Source of the DNA: Flagellimonas olearia
Lineage (GTDB): Bacteria; Bacteroidota; Bacteroidia; Flavobacteriales; Flavobacteriaceae
Length of the DNA stretch: 64,000 bases
Direction: 5' to 3'
Assembly: GCF_009184425.1 (NCBI RefSeq)
Contig: NZ_WELG01000001.1
Span: 927,770 to 991,769, forward strand
Numbering within the stretch: position 1 is the stretch's first letter; every line of letters starts with the position of its first letter. This document shows, one piece after another, positions 53,120-61,110 of the stretch. The position numbers were made by a program, and so were the translations under genes. The notes under the pieces were generated by a model. It was given only the letters and a program-made list of their open reading frames with translations, made no database searches and was not told the origin of the DNA.

Positions 53120-54403
53120 TTAATCCAAGGTTGCCGCAACGGCCTGTACCTCGTCCAAAACACGTAGAAGGTTACCGCCCCATAGTTTGGCGATTTCCTC
53201 TTCAGTATAACCACGTTTTACCAATTCCAAGGTTACGTTGAAGGTTTCTGAAGCATCGGACCAGCCCTCGATACCGCCACCTCCATCAAAATCGGAGCTG
53301 ATGCCCACGTAATCGATCCCAATGAGTTTCACCATATAGTCGATATGGTCCACCAAGTCGGATACGTTCACCGCTGGGGGAACATTGGGGTCATTCGCCG
53401 CCATTTCCTCACCCAATTTGGTCACTTTGGGATAGTTTTCCATGAATTCCTCTTGTTGATCCTTGGTAAGGGAGCCAAATTCCGACCGCTCGTACCAGTT
53501 CAATCCTAAAGAATCCGCCGCTTTTTGGTTGATGCTTTTCATATAGGCCGCACGGGCATCATTTTTCTCTGTGTTCAGGTACGAGGTGAAGGCCACTGTT
53601 TGTGCCACACCGCCGTTTTCCTTCAACAATAGGAGCAGTTCATCATCCAGGTTACGGCTATGGTTGCAAAGTGCCCTAGCCGAGGAATGCGAAGCGATCA
53701 CCGGTGCCTTCGATAGTTCTATCATCTGTTTTATGGCTTCTTTGGAAGGGTGGGAGATATCGATCATGATCCCTACGCGGTTCATTTCGGCAACGGCCTG
53801 TTTTCCCAACTCGCTGAGTCCGTTGTGCAGCCACACGCCGTCCGCTTCACCAGTATTGGAATCACTGAACTGGCTGTGTCCGTTATGGGCCAAAGAAATG
53901 TACCGTGCCCCACGCTTTTGATAGTCTGCAATTTGGGAAAGGTCCTCACCAAGGGGATAGGCATTTTCCACCCCGATCATGGCCGCTTTTTTACCCGCTG
54001 CGGAAATCCTTCGCACATCGTCTGAGGTCAAGGCCAATTCTATCCGGTCCGGGGCATATTCTTCGCACAGTCTGTGGATGGCCTCGAACTTGGAAATGGC
54101 ATTCTCCTTGGCCTTGGCATAGCCTTCGGCATTCAAGGAATCCTGTCCGGTGTAGACAATGAACCAGGCCACATCCAGACCACCTTCTTCCATCTTGGGT
54201 AAATTCACCTGGTTTTCCAGTTTTTGGGTATAGTTGATACTGTCAGTGAAGTTCCTCACGTTGATGTCCACATGGGTATCCACAGTAATCACGGTATCAT
54301 GGATTCTTCTGGCTTTTTCTTCCATGGTCTCAGTTTTATCGGATTGTTTTTCGGCGCATGAAAAGAAGAGGCTCACAGCGCACAAAAGGGCAGCGTATTT
54401 CAT
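53120..54403 (-). CDS. Membrane dipeptidase (M19 family) lipoprotein
   Basis: 427 aa from ATG 54403 (MKYAALLCAVSLFFSCAEKQ), with a lipobox at FFSC and Cys at about 16. Zinc-dependent renal-dipeptidase fold: HVD in VITVDTHVDINV, bridging Glu in KAAMIGVENAYPLG, His pair in ISLAHNGHSQF and IDISHPS, and SDFDGGGG. Hydrolyses dipeptides, including those with C-terminal D-residues in relatives. A longer frame starting at 54466 would obscure the signal peptide. Confidence 0.93.
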   Translation of the reverse strand: MKYAALLCAVSLFFSCAEKQSDKTETMEEKARRIHDTVITVDTHVDINVRNFTDSINYTQKLENQVNLPKMEEGGLDVAWFIVYTGQDSLNAEGYAKAKENAISKFEAIHRLCEEYAPDRIELALTSDDVRRISAAGKKAAMIGVENAYPLGEDLSQIADYQKRGARYISLAHNGHSQFSDSNTGEADGVWLHNGLSELGKQAVAEMNRVGIMIDISHPSKEAIKQMIELSKAPVIASHSSARALCNHSRNLDDELLLLLKENGGVAQTVAFTSYLNTEKNDARAAYMKSINQKAADSLGLNWYERSEFGSLTKDQQEEFMENYPKVTKLGEEMAANDPNVPPAVNVSDLVDHIDYMVKLIGIDYVGISSDFDGGGGIEGWSDASETFNVTLELVKRGYTEEEIAKLWGGNLLRVLDEVQAVAATLD

Positions 54404-54450
54404 AGTTGGTGGTTTACACCTACAAATAAAGCAATTTGACAACAAAATCC

Positions 54451-55296
54451 ATGGGCTACATAACAATTAATTGTAATCCCTTGATCCAATGCGGATTTTT
54501 AGGTGATAATTCAATAATTGAACAAAATTTGGAAACTAGGGAACTACTCACGTATCTGGAAAAATTGGAAATCGGGCTCAGCAGCTTTTCGTATGAGGAA
54601 TTGGGCGTTGTGGAGGCCGGTGAGCTGAAAAAATCATTTGAAGTCTTCAAACACGGACTTGAAAACAAGGTTTTTGGCGTTCCCGAGATGAAGCAGTTGG
54701 AAAACATCTACAAAAAAGTGGGCATCCAAGGTTCTGAAATCCATATGGGAGAAACCGGTAATATGCCCAACGAACTGAAAGAGTTCCTATCCCTGATCGA
54801 TGCCATGGAGAATACCCGTTTGTCACATGAACAACAAAAGATTGCCAAAGCCATGAAACAAGTGGCCCAGCAGTTGGGCAAGGAGTTGCCCATGTCCCAG
54901 AACCTACAATTTATTGAGAAAGAACTAGAACCCGGCCATTTGGCCCATACCATCAACTTAAAGCCCATTTTACAGGATTGTATGGGGCAGATGGAACTCA
55001 TGGAGGAGCTGGTTAGGCTCTTCCAACAAAACCTCATGGAATTTATTGGCAGCGTAAAGGTGCACTTGCAGAACGAGAATTTCAAGCAAGTGGACCTGGC
55101 CTGTCAGAAAGTCCGTCCGAGTCTGGAGATGATGAAGGCCAACGGTCTGTTGGAAATCGTAAAGGAAATCCTCATGCTCTGCAGAACGGACAATGACCCA
55201 AAGCACCACGCATTTCTGTACGATCAATTTGTAATGGAGTACCCCAAGGTACAGGAGCAGGTGGACTTTGAAATGGAAATTCTCAGAACCATGTAA
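54451..55296 (+). CDS. Degenerate HPt-like domain protein
   Basis: 281 aa from ATG 54451. N-terminal two thirds are helical and charged, with no recognised fold. The C-terminal part (about 170-275: LFQQNLMEFIGSVKVHL followed by VDLACQKVRPSLEMM) has the length, helix pattern and KxRPS motif of a histidine phosphotransfer domain, but the position of the phosphorylated His is Gln219 (CQK in place of AHK). It may therefore act as a non-phosphorylated binding partner. Divergent from the dipeptidase gene (47 bases) and 10 bases upstream of the next gene. Confidence 0.5.
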   Translation: MGYITINCNPLIQCGFLGDNSIIEQNLETRELLTYLEKLEIGLSSFSYEELGVVEAGELKKSFEVFKHGLENKVFGVPEMKQLENIYKKVGIQGSEIHMGETGNMPNELKEFLSLIDAMENTRLSHEQQKIAKAMKQVAQQLGKELPMSQNLQFIEKELEPGHLAHTINLKPILQDCMGQMELMEELVRLFQQNLMEFIGSVKVHLQNENFKQVDLACQKVRPSLEMMKANGLLEIVKEILMLCRTDNDPKHHAFLYDQFVMEYPKVQEQVDFEMEILRTM

Positions 55297-55306
55297 AACA
55301 TACCCC

Positions 55307-55660
55307 ATGGAAAGCCAAGTCCTTCCCGATTATCTTCAAAGTATTTTTCATCCGCTGTTGGAGCATGCCAAAGATATGGAGTGCAAACTAATGCTGTTGG
55401 ATGAGATACTGGAGGTAGGGGACAAAAAGGAACTTCCCTTGCTCAAGGAACTGGAAAGCCATGACCATCCCAAGATCAGCAACAAAGCCTTTGAGATACG
55501 ATCCCTACTTGAAACCAAGTTGGGGGTAGACGGCGAAAGGGAACGGAGAAGGCTCCCCATGAGCCTGTGTTTCATCTATGATGAATTCAATATTCGTCCC
55601 AGCAAGATAGACCCGGACTTGGAGTTTGGGGTATCCTTGGACATCCTTGATTCGGAGTAA
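55307..55660 (+). CDS. Hypothetical HEAT-like helical protein
   Basis: 117 aa from ATG 55307 (MESQVLPDYLQSIFHPLLEH). The region KELPLLKELESHDHPKISNK and the following FEIRSLLETKLG resembles a single HEAT-type helix pair, in which a helix, a short Asp/Pro turn and a second helix alternate. C-terminal part is mixed and acidic. Not recognised as a named family. Ten bases after the HPt-like gene, so probably co-translated with it. Confidence 0.55.
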   Translation: MESQVLPDYLQSIFHPLLEHAKDMECKLMLLDEILEVGDKKELPLLKELESHDHPKISNKAFEIRSLLETKLGVDGERERRRLPMSLCFIYDEFNIRPSKIDPDLEFGVSLDILDSE

Positions 55661-55804
55661 CCACTGAATCCACTTTCCCTTATCCCCATGATGGGACATT
55701 TCACAACTGCAACACCCATTTTCACCACAATTAATTGATAGACAATAATCTTTCCCATAGATTCACGTTAATAACATAGACCAACATCAAACCCTCGAAT
55801 CATT

Positions 55805-55903
55805 ATGTTATACGATACCTACGGAGAAGAATATTTGGCCTTCTTACAAGAGCTCAACGAGATTTTGAGCATCAATGAACTGGCCGAACTTGATTATTTA
55901 TAG
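55805..55903 (+). CDS. Small acidic peptide A (32 aa)
   Basis: ATG 55805 to TAG 55903. Peptide starts MLYDTYGEEYLAFLQELNEI and ends ELAELDYL. It shares YLxFxQxLNxxL with peptide B 20 bases downstream (about 7 identities in 12 aligned positions), so the two ORFs are duplicates and not chance frames. Strongly acidic and amphipathic-helical looking; no signal sequence. Confidence 0.6.
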   Translation: MLYDTYGEEYLAFLQELNEILSINELAELDYL

Positions 55904-55923
55904 TAAACCCCAAACGTTGCAAT

Positions 55924-56025
55924 ATGAAAAATCTTAACCACGAAAACACGGCGTATCTTAACTTTATTCAAGATTTGAACGATATGCTCGTCGATTTTGA
56001 TATCAATCAACTGAGCTGCTCATAA
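55924..56025 (+). CDS. Small acidic peptide B (33 aa)
   Basis: ATG 55924 to TAA 56025. Starts MKNLNHENTAYLNFIQDLND and ends FDINQLSCS. The shared core is Y-L-x-F-I/L-Q-D/E-L-N-D/E-x-L. The tail of B (QLSCS, single Cys) differs from A. The two genes are read in tandem and end at a strong terminator 21 bases past the stop. Confidence 0.6.
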   Translation: MKNLNHENTAYLNFIQDLNDMLVDFDINQLSCS

Positions 56026-56046
56026 TAGTTTAAGTGGATATCATGG

Positions 56047-56075
56047 AAAAGGGGATGTTTTTAACATCCCCTTTT
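56047..56075. terminator. Bidirectional intrinsic terminator
   Basis: Perfect 13-bp hairpin AAAAGGGGATGTT (56047-56059) with AACATCCCCTTTT (56063-56075), loop TTT. A/T tails on both sides let it work for the small-peptide genes (plus) and for rpoD (minus, stop at 56097). Confidence 0.9.
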
Positions 56076-56096
56076 CTATTTTATGTTGACATGGTG

Positions 56097-56960
56097 TTAT
56101 CCCAAATACGACTTCAAAATTTTACTTTTTGAGGTGTGTCTCAGTTTACGTATCGCTTTTTCCCTGATTTGTCGCACACGTTCCCGTGTCAGGTCAAAGG
56201 TGCTCCCAATCTCTTCCAAGGTCATGGAAGGTTGGTTCCCGATACCATAGTACAAACGCACCACATCTGCCTCACGAGGGGAGAGAGTGTCCAAGGCCCG
56301 GTTGATTTCCGTGTTCAGGGATTGGTGCATCAATCCATTGTCCGGCTTGGGTGAATCCCCGGTATTGATTACATCGTATAAGTTGGAGGTTTCCCCTTCC
56401 TTCAAAGGAGCGTCCATGGATACGTGTCTTCCTGTATTTCTTAAAGACTGCTTTACCTCGGAAACGGTCATGTCCAGCTCTTTGGCAATTTCTTCCGGGG
56501 AAGGTGGCCGCTCGTGGGCCTGCTCCAAATAAGAAAACGTCTTTTTGATTTTATTGATGGAACCAATTTTGTTCAAGGGGAGTCGTACCACCCGGGATTG
56601 TTCGGCAAGAGCCTGCAAAATGGACTGCCTGATCCACCAAACCGCGTAGGAGATGAACTTGAATCCACGGGTTTCATCAAACCGTTTGGCAGCCTTTACC
56701 AGTCCCACATTACCTTCGTTGATGAGATCGGGCAATTTCAACCCTTGGTTTTGATACTGCTTGGCCACAGATACCACAAACCTTAGATTGGCATTGGTCA
56801 ATTTTTCCAAGGCCAACTGGTCCCCGGCCCTAATACGTTGGGCAAGCTCCACCTCTTCTTGGGCAGTGATCAAATCAATCTTGCTGATGTCCTGAAGATA
56901 TTTGTCCAAAGATTTGGATTCCCGGTTGGTGACCTGTTTGATGATTTTTAATTGCCTCAT
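56097..56960 (-). CDS. rpoD: RNA polymerase primary sigma factor RpoD (SigA)
   Basis: 287 aa, the short Bacteroidota form lacking a long region 1.1. Region 2 carries [19 protein letters not shown]-type core ([18 protein letters not shown]) and [16 protein letters not shown] for -10 recognition; region 3 and the -35-type HTH in region 4 ([26 protein letters not shown]) complete the protein. Start [10 protein letters not shown] at 56960 is standard for the family. Divergent from the helicase across a 238-base spacer. Confidence 0.97.
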   Translation of the reverse strand: MRQLKIIKQVTNRESKSLDKYLQDISKIDLITAQEEVELAQRIRAGDQLALEKLTNANLRFVVSVAKQYQNQGLKLPDLINEGNVGLVKAAKRFDETRGFKFISYAVWWIRQSILQALAEQSRVVRLPLNKIGSINKIKKTFSYLEQAHERPPSPEEIAKELDMTVSEVKQSLRNTGRHVSMDAPLKEGETSNLYDVINTGDSPKPDNGLMHQSLNTEINRALDTLSPREADVVRLYYGIGNQPSMTLEEIGSTFDLTRERVRQIREKAIRKLRHTSKSKILKSYLG

Positions 56961-57084
56961 GCTCAAAAATGGTTTTCTAGGTGATACATAAGCTTACATT
57001 ATACATTATAATAGCCTATTTTCCAAGCCCTAAATGTTATTGTTATCAAAATGTTATGAGCAACATCCAAAAAAGTTTCAGATT

Positions 57085-57122
57085 GTTCGCATTGTTGATA
57101 GTATCTTAATAGAAATGCGAAC
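57085..57122. repeat. Inverted repeat between rpoD and the helicase gene
   Basis: Perfect 9-bp arms GTTCGCATT (57085-57093) and AATGCGAAC (57114-57122) with a 20-base spacer. Possible operator for either divergent gene. Confidence 0.4.
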
Positions 57123-57152
57123 ATAGGGTTCCACCTTACTGCAAAAAACTCC

Positions 57153-57160
57153 TAATTTTG
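57153..57160 (+). promoter_or_regulatory. -7 promoter element (TAATTTTG) of the helicase gene
   Basis: Exact TAnnTTTG match 39 bases before the TTG start at 57199. Confidence 0.45.
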
Positions 57161-57198
57161 CAAGGTTTGTTGATCAAGAACCAAAAAACCCTTTTCTT

Positions 57199-58710
57199 TT
57201 GGAGGTAAAAAAAGCTGTAAACAAGAAAACATTATACAATTACCAACAGGAAGATCTTAGAAAAATCTTCAAGCATTTGGAAGAGCTCCCTGATGGCACA
57301 AATATCCTATACCAGCTTCCCACGGGGGGTGGCAAAACCGTGGTCTTTTCCGAAATTACCCGAAAATACATCCAAAACACGGGCAAGAAAGTCATTGTTC
57401 TGACCCACAGAATCGAGCTGAGCAAGCAAACCTCCCATATGTTGCACGGTTTTGGAGTTGCCAACAAGGTAATCAGTAGCGAGGTCAAGGAACTTCACGA
57501 TCAAGACGATTATATGTGCTTTGTGGCCATGGTGGAAACCCTCAACAATCGGTTACAGGAAGAAAAGGTGACCATCAACAATATCGGTCTGGTCATAATC
57601 GATGAGGCCCACTACAATTCGTTCCGAAAGCTGTTCAAGTACTTTGACAAGGCCACTATCTTGGGGGTAACGGCAACTCCACTGAGTTCCAATATTAAAC
57701 TTCCCATGAAGGATCATTATAAGCATTTGATCATTGGGGAATCCATCAAGTCTTTGATTGAGAAACAGTTTCTGGCACGGGCCAATCTCTATAATTTTGA
57801 TGTAAGCCTCAAGACGTTGAAGTTGGGAATCCATGGGGATTATACCGTAAAATCCTCTGACGAATTCTACGGAAACCACAGTATGTTGGGCAAACTATTG
57901 TCCGCCTACGAAGAAGTGGCCAAAGGCACCAAGACCTTGATCTTCAACAATGGAATCAATACCTCGCTATACGTTTACGAGACCTTTAAAAAAGCAGGGT
58001 ACAACATTCGCCATCTAGACAACAAGAACACAGCCAACGAACGAAAGGAAATTTTGGAATGGTTTGCCGAAACCCCGGATGCCATCCTAACTTCGGTAAG
58101 TATCCTCACCACCGGTTTTGATGAGCCCAGTGTGCAATCCATCATCCTGAACAGGGCCACAAGGTCGCTCACCCTATATTTTCAGATGATAGGGAGGGGG
58201 TCACGGATATTGCCCAACAAGGACGAGTTCAATGTAATAGATTTGGGTAACAACATCGCCCGTTTCGGACCTTGGGACACTCCCGTGGATTGGCAGGAAA
58301 TCTTCCACTTTCCAGATTTTTATCTGGAGAACATCAAAAATGATGAGGAAATAGAGCGGGATTTCGTTTACGAAATGCCTGAAGAACTCCGTGCCAAATT
58401 CAGCAAATCGGATAACATTACTTTTGACATCAAGGAAGAATACAAGAAGGTCTTTGCCCAAGGCAAAAAATCCAAAGAGGTATTGGAGCGCAGCATAGAA
58501 CAGCATGCCCAAATCTGTGTGGAAAACAGCGAGGATGTCTTCGATGCCCGAATCCTGGCCAAGGAACTCAAAGATGAGATTGCTTATAGGGTACGCCAAT
58601 ACTCCTATTGCATCATGAACAACACCAAAAACTACAAAGAGTGGTTGGAGGAGGACTATGAGCGTAAACTGCGTTCCAGCATTTCCAAAAAATTTGCGGC
58701 ACTGATGTAA
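57199..58710 (+). CDS. Superfamily 2 DEAH helicase
   Basis: 503 aa. Helicase core motifs: Q-motif-like YNYQQEDLRK, Walker A LPTGGGKTVVF (about 41-51), DEAH in VIIDEAHYN, ATP in GVTATPLSS, and motif VI QMIGRGSRI. C-terminal ~130 residues are a family-specific helical tail. TTG is the start, preceded by GGAGG partly overlapping it; no ATG lies nearby. RadD/restriction-subunit-like helicases are relatives; no nuclease or methylase gene adjoins, so a DNA-repair role is as likely as defence. Confidence 0.85.
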   Translation: MEVKKAVNKKTLYNYQQEDLRKIFKHLEELPDGTNILYQLPTGGGKTVVFSEITRKYIQNTGKKVIVLTHRIELSKQTSHMLHGFGVANKVISSEVKELHDQDDYMCFVAMVETLNNRLQEEKVTINNIGLVIIDEAHYNSFRKLFKYFDKATILGVTATPLSSNIKLPMKDHYKHLIIGESIKSLIEKQFLARANLYNFDVSLKTLKLGIHGDYTVKSSDEFYGNHSMLGKLLSAYEEVAKGTKTLIFNNGINTSLYVYETFKKAGYNIRHLDNKNTANERKEILEWFAETPDAILTSVSILTTGFDEPSVQSIILNRATRSLTLYFQMIGRGSRILPNKDEFNVIDLGNNIARFGPWDTPVDWQEIFHFPDFYLENIKNDEEIERDFVYEMPEELRAKFSKSDNITFDIKEEYKKVFAQGKKSKEVLERSIEQHAQICVENSEDVFDARILAKELKDEIAYRVRQYSYCIMNNTKNYKEWLEEDYERKLRSSISKKFAALM

Positions 58711-58711
58711 C

Positions 58712-59947
58712 ATGAAAAAGGCCCTGTTCATAGGTCATGTATGGCCAGAACCCAGTACCACGGCAGCAGGTCACCGAATGCTGCAGTTGCTGGACGCCTT
58801 CCAAAAGTTCGGATATCAGATCACCTTTGCCTCCACGGCCCAAAAAACGGAATATAGCCTTGATTTGGCCGGTATGGGTATTACTTCGGTCGATATTTTA
58901 CTCAACCATTCCAGTTTTGATGTGTTTGTCGCGGAACTGTCTCCGGATGTAGTGGTGTTTGATCGATTTATGGTAGAAGAGCAATTTGGATGGCGCGTGG
59001 TCGAGTTTGCCCCCAAGGCCATTCGTATTTTGAACACAGAAGATCTTCATGGATTGCGAAAGGCTAGGGAAGAGGCCCACAAAAAGCAGGAATCCTTTGT
59101 ACTTGACCAATGGACCAACCATCCCACGACCCTGAGGGAACTGACGAGCATCTATCGTTCAGATCTTTCCTTGATGATCTCCAGTTATGAGTTGACCATT
59201 TTACAGGAAACACTGAAGGTTCTAGAGAATTTGCTGCTACATCTTCCTTTTATGGTGGAAAACATCTCAAAACAAACCTATCACCAATGGCCCAGTTTTG
59301 AAGATCGAAAGGATTTTGTTACTGTGGGCAATGGCAGACATGCCCCCAATGTGGACTCGATACAGGTTTTAAAAACCAAGATATGGCCCCTCATCCGAAA
59401 AGAATTGCCCGATGCCCAAATCCATGTGTACGGAGCCTATCTACCTCAACAAGTCAAGGAAATGCACCATCCCGAGCAGGGATTTCTCGTAAAAGGTTGG
59501 GGCGAAGATATCGGAGACATCATGGAAAGTGCCCGTTTGGTATTGGCACCAATCCAGTTTGGGGCAGGCATCAAAGGCAAATTGTTGGATGCCATGCTAC
59601 ATGGCGCCCCAAGCATCACTACGCCAATTGGAGCAGAAGGAATGCATGGTAATTTGCCTTGGAACGGAACCATTTGCCGAGATTGGGAATCCTTTGCCCA
59701 AGCAGCAATCAAGCTCTATCAGAACCCGGTCCAATGGAAAGAGGCACAAGCCGATGGAGTGGTATTGGTCAATACGCTATATGATAAAGAAAAGCTTCAA
59801 GACCAATTGCAAAAGACTTTGGAGACATTGCATCAAAACCTCGATGCCCATCGCGATCAAAACTTTATCGGAAGACTATTACAACATCATACTTTGGCAA
59901 GCAGTAAATATATGGCCAAGTGGATCGAGGCAAAAAATAGAAGATAG
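58712..59947 (+). CDS. Glycosyltransferase, group 1-like
   Basis: 411 aa GT-B-fold transferase. N-terminal acceptor domain begins KKALFIGHVWPEPSTTAAG; the sugar-nucleotide-binding C-terminal part contains VGNGRHAPNVDS, VKGWGEDIGDIMES, APIQFGAGIKGKLLDAMLHG and the GAEGMHG tail typical of GT4-type enzymes. Donor and acceptor unknown. It begins 1 base after the helicase stop, so the two are likely co-transcribed, though functionally unrelated. Confidence 0.85.
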   Translation: MKKALFIGHVWPEPSTTAAGHRMLQLLDAFQKFGYQITFASTAQKTEYSLDLAGMGITSVDILLNHSSFDVFVAELSPDVVVFDRFMVEEQFGWRVVEFAPKAIRILNTEDLHGLRKAREEAHKKQESFVLDQWTNHPTTLRELTSIYRSDLSLMISSYELTILQETLKVLENLLLHLPFMVENISKQTYHQWPSFEDRKDFVTVGNGRHAPNVDSIQVLKTKIWPLIRKELPDAQIHVYGAYLPQQVKEMHHPEQGFLVKGWGEDIGDIMESARLVLAPIQFGAGIKGKLLDAMLHGAPSITTPIGAEGMHGNLPWNGTICRDWESFAQAAIKLYQNPVQWKEAQADGVVLVNTLYDKEKLQDQLQKTLETLHQNLDAHRDQNFIGRLLQHHTLASSKYMAKWIEAKNRR

Positions 59948-59955
59948 CTTGGATT

Positions 59956-61074
59956 TCACTCCATTTTTTCCATTGGTTCTGTATATACTTTTTTCATTGT
60001 TTCGGCCTTGTTTTCATCTTCCGCCACAGCGGAAGTGGTAAACATCATTACCCCACTAGATTCTCCTGAAAGTCCACCTCTTAGAACCGTTTCAAACTCT
60101 TCTGCGGAAATCGTTTCTGGGCCGTTAAGGGCTTGAACGATAGGCCATACTTTTGGATATTCATCCTTCTTAATGTTCAAACGGTCACCAAACCAAAGAA
60201 TGTTCTCTTTCACCCAATTGGGGTCTCTTTCCATTCTTCCGTGGTAGACCATCGGGGAAAAAACATCAATGGTTTCCCGCAATAAATCATAATCCAATCC
60301 CAAGATACGTCGTCTTGCCCCATCAAACTCTTCATCGTCCCAGGGACAGTGGTAAAGGCCAAGCAGGGCCTCAGGTTTTATCTCTTTGACAATGTTCTTC
60401 ATTTCATAAGTCCAATCATAAATGACCTTACAACGCCAATCCCGCCAGGTTGTATCATGTTGGTCAAGAATCCACTGGGCTTTTTCCGAAGTGGTTCCTT
60501 CAGGGATTTCAATGTTTGAATCATGAGAAAATTCATCCAGACAGTGGTCACAGAAACAGGTTTCTGGCAATATGGGTTCAGGGTCCTCAAACTGGGCGTG
60601 CCAGTGCACATAATCCATCCAAACCCCATCCAAGTCAAACTCTAACAATAAATCCCGTAATTGGTCAAATCGATACTTGCGGAAGCCGGGTTCAGTAGGA
60701 CAGACTCCCATGAACCACGTAGCAGCCTCTACTTTTTCCCCTTTTTCATTGATGGCCCACGCTTCAGGGTTTTCTTCCACATACCCTTTCCCGTTCAACG
60801 TAGCAAATTCAGCATAAATTTTCAATCCCTCGGATTTAGCCCTATCCACCATTTCAGGATTTATGGACCCACTATGCACAAAAATGGCATTGACCCCAAG
60901 TTCATTAAGATTATACCCCTTGTCCCATAAAGGTTTTGGATTGCCATAAACGCCCCTTATTTGGACAGTTTCAGCAACTTCAACAGGTTTTGGTTTCGGT
61001 TTACAGCTAAATAACAATACTGGGGCCATGCACCATACCATATACCGATAACAAAATTTGATAATTGAATCCAT
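59956..61074 (-). CDS. Glycoside-hydrolase-like TIM-barrel lipoprotein
   Basis: 372 aa from ATG 61074. Signal peptide with lipobox VLLFSCKPK (Cys about 24), so cell-surface or periplasmic. The mature part has strands and acidic loop residues of a GH TIM barrel (LDGVWMDYVHWHAQ with Asp/Asp, CFCDHCLDEF zinc-like pair, ALLGLYHCPWDDE, VFSPMVYHGR). A CxxC-type metal site in CFCDHC is typical of some GH42-like enzymes. Substrate unknown. Probably in one minus-strand unit with the amidohydrolase upstream (36-base gap). Confidence 0.7.
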   Translation of the reverse strand: MDSIIKFCYRYMVWCMAPVLLFSCKPKPKPVEVAETVQIRGVYGNPKPLWDKGYNLNELGVNAIFVHSGSINPEMVDRAKSEGLKIYAEFATLNGKGYVEENPEAWAINEKGEKVEAATWFMGVCPTEPGFRKYRFDQLRDLLLEFDLDGVWMDYVHWHAQFEDPEPILPETCFCDHCLDEFSHDSNIEIPEGTTSEKAQWILDQHDTTWRDWRCKVIYDWTYEMKNIVKEIKPEALLGLYHCPWDDEEFDGARRRILGLDYDLLRETIDVFSPMVYHGRMERDPNWVKENILWFGDRLNIKKDEYPKVWPIVQALNGPETISAEEFETVLRGGLSGESSGVMMFTTSAVAEDENKAETMKKVYTEPMEKME

Positions 61075-61110
61075 GGATGTAAGCTTATGAAAGTGATACA
61101 AGGTTCTCAT

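Noticed and set aside
49266-56025. Possible mobile or defence island in the accessory stretch
   Set aside because: No integrase, transposase, tRNA, target duplications or defence genes beyond the lone MNT-HEPN fusion; I cannot support an island.
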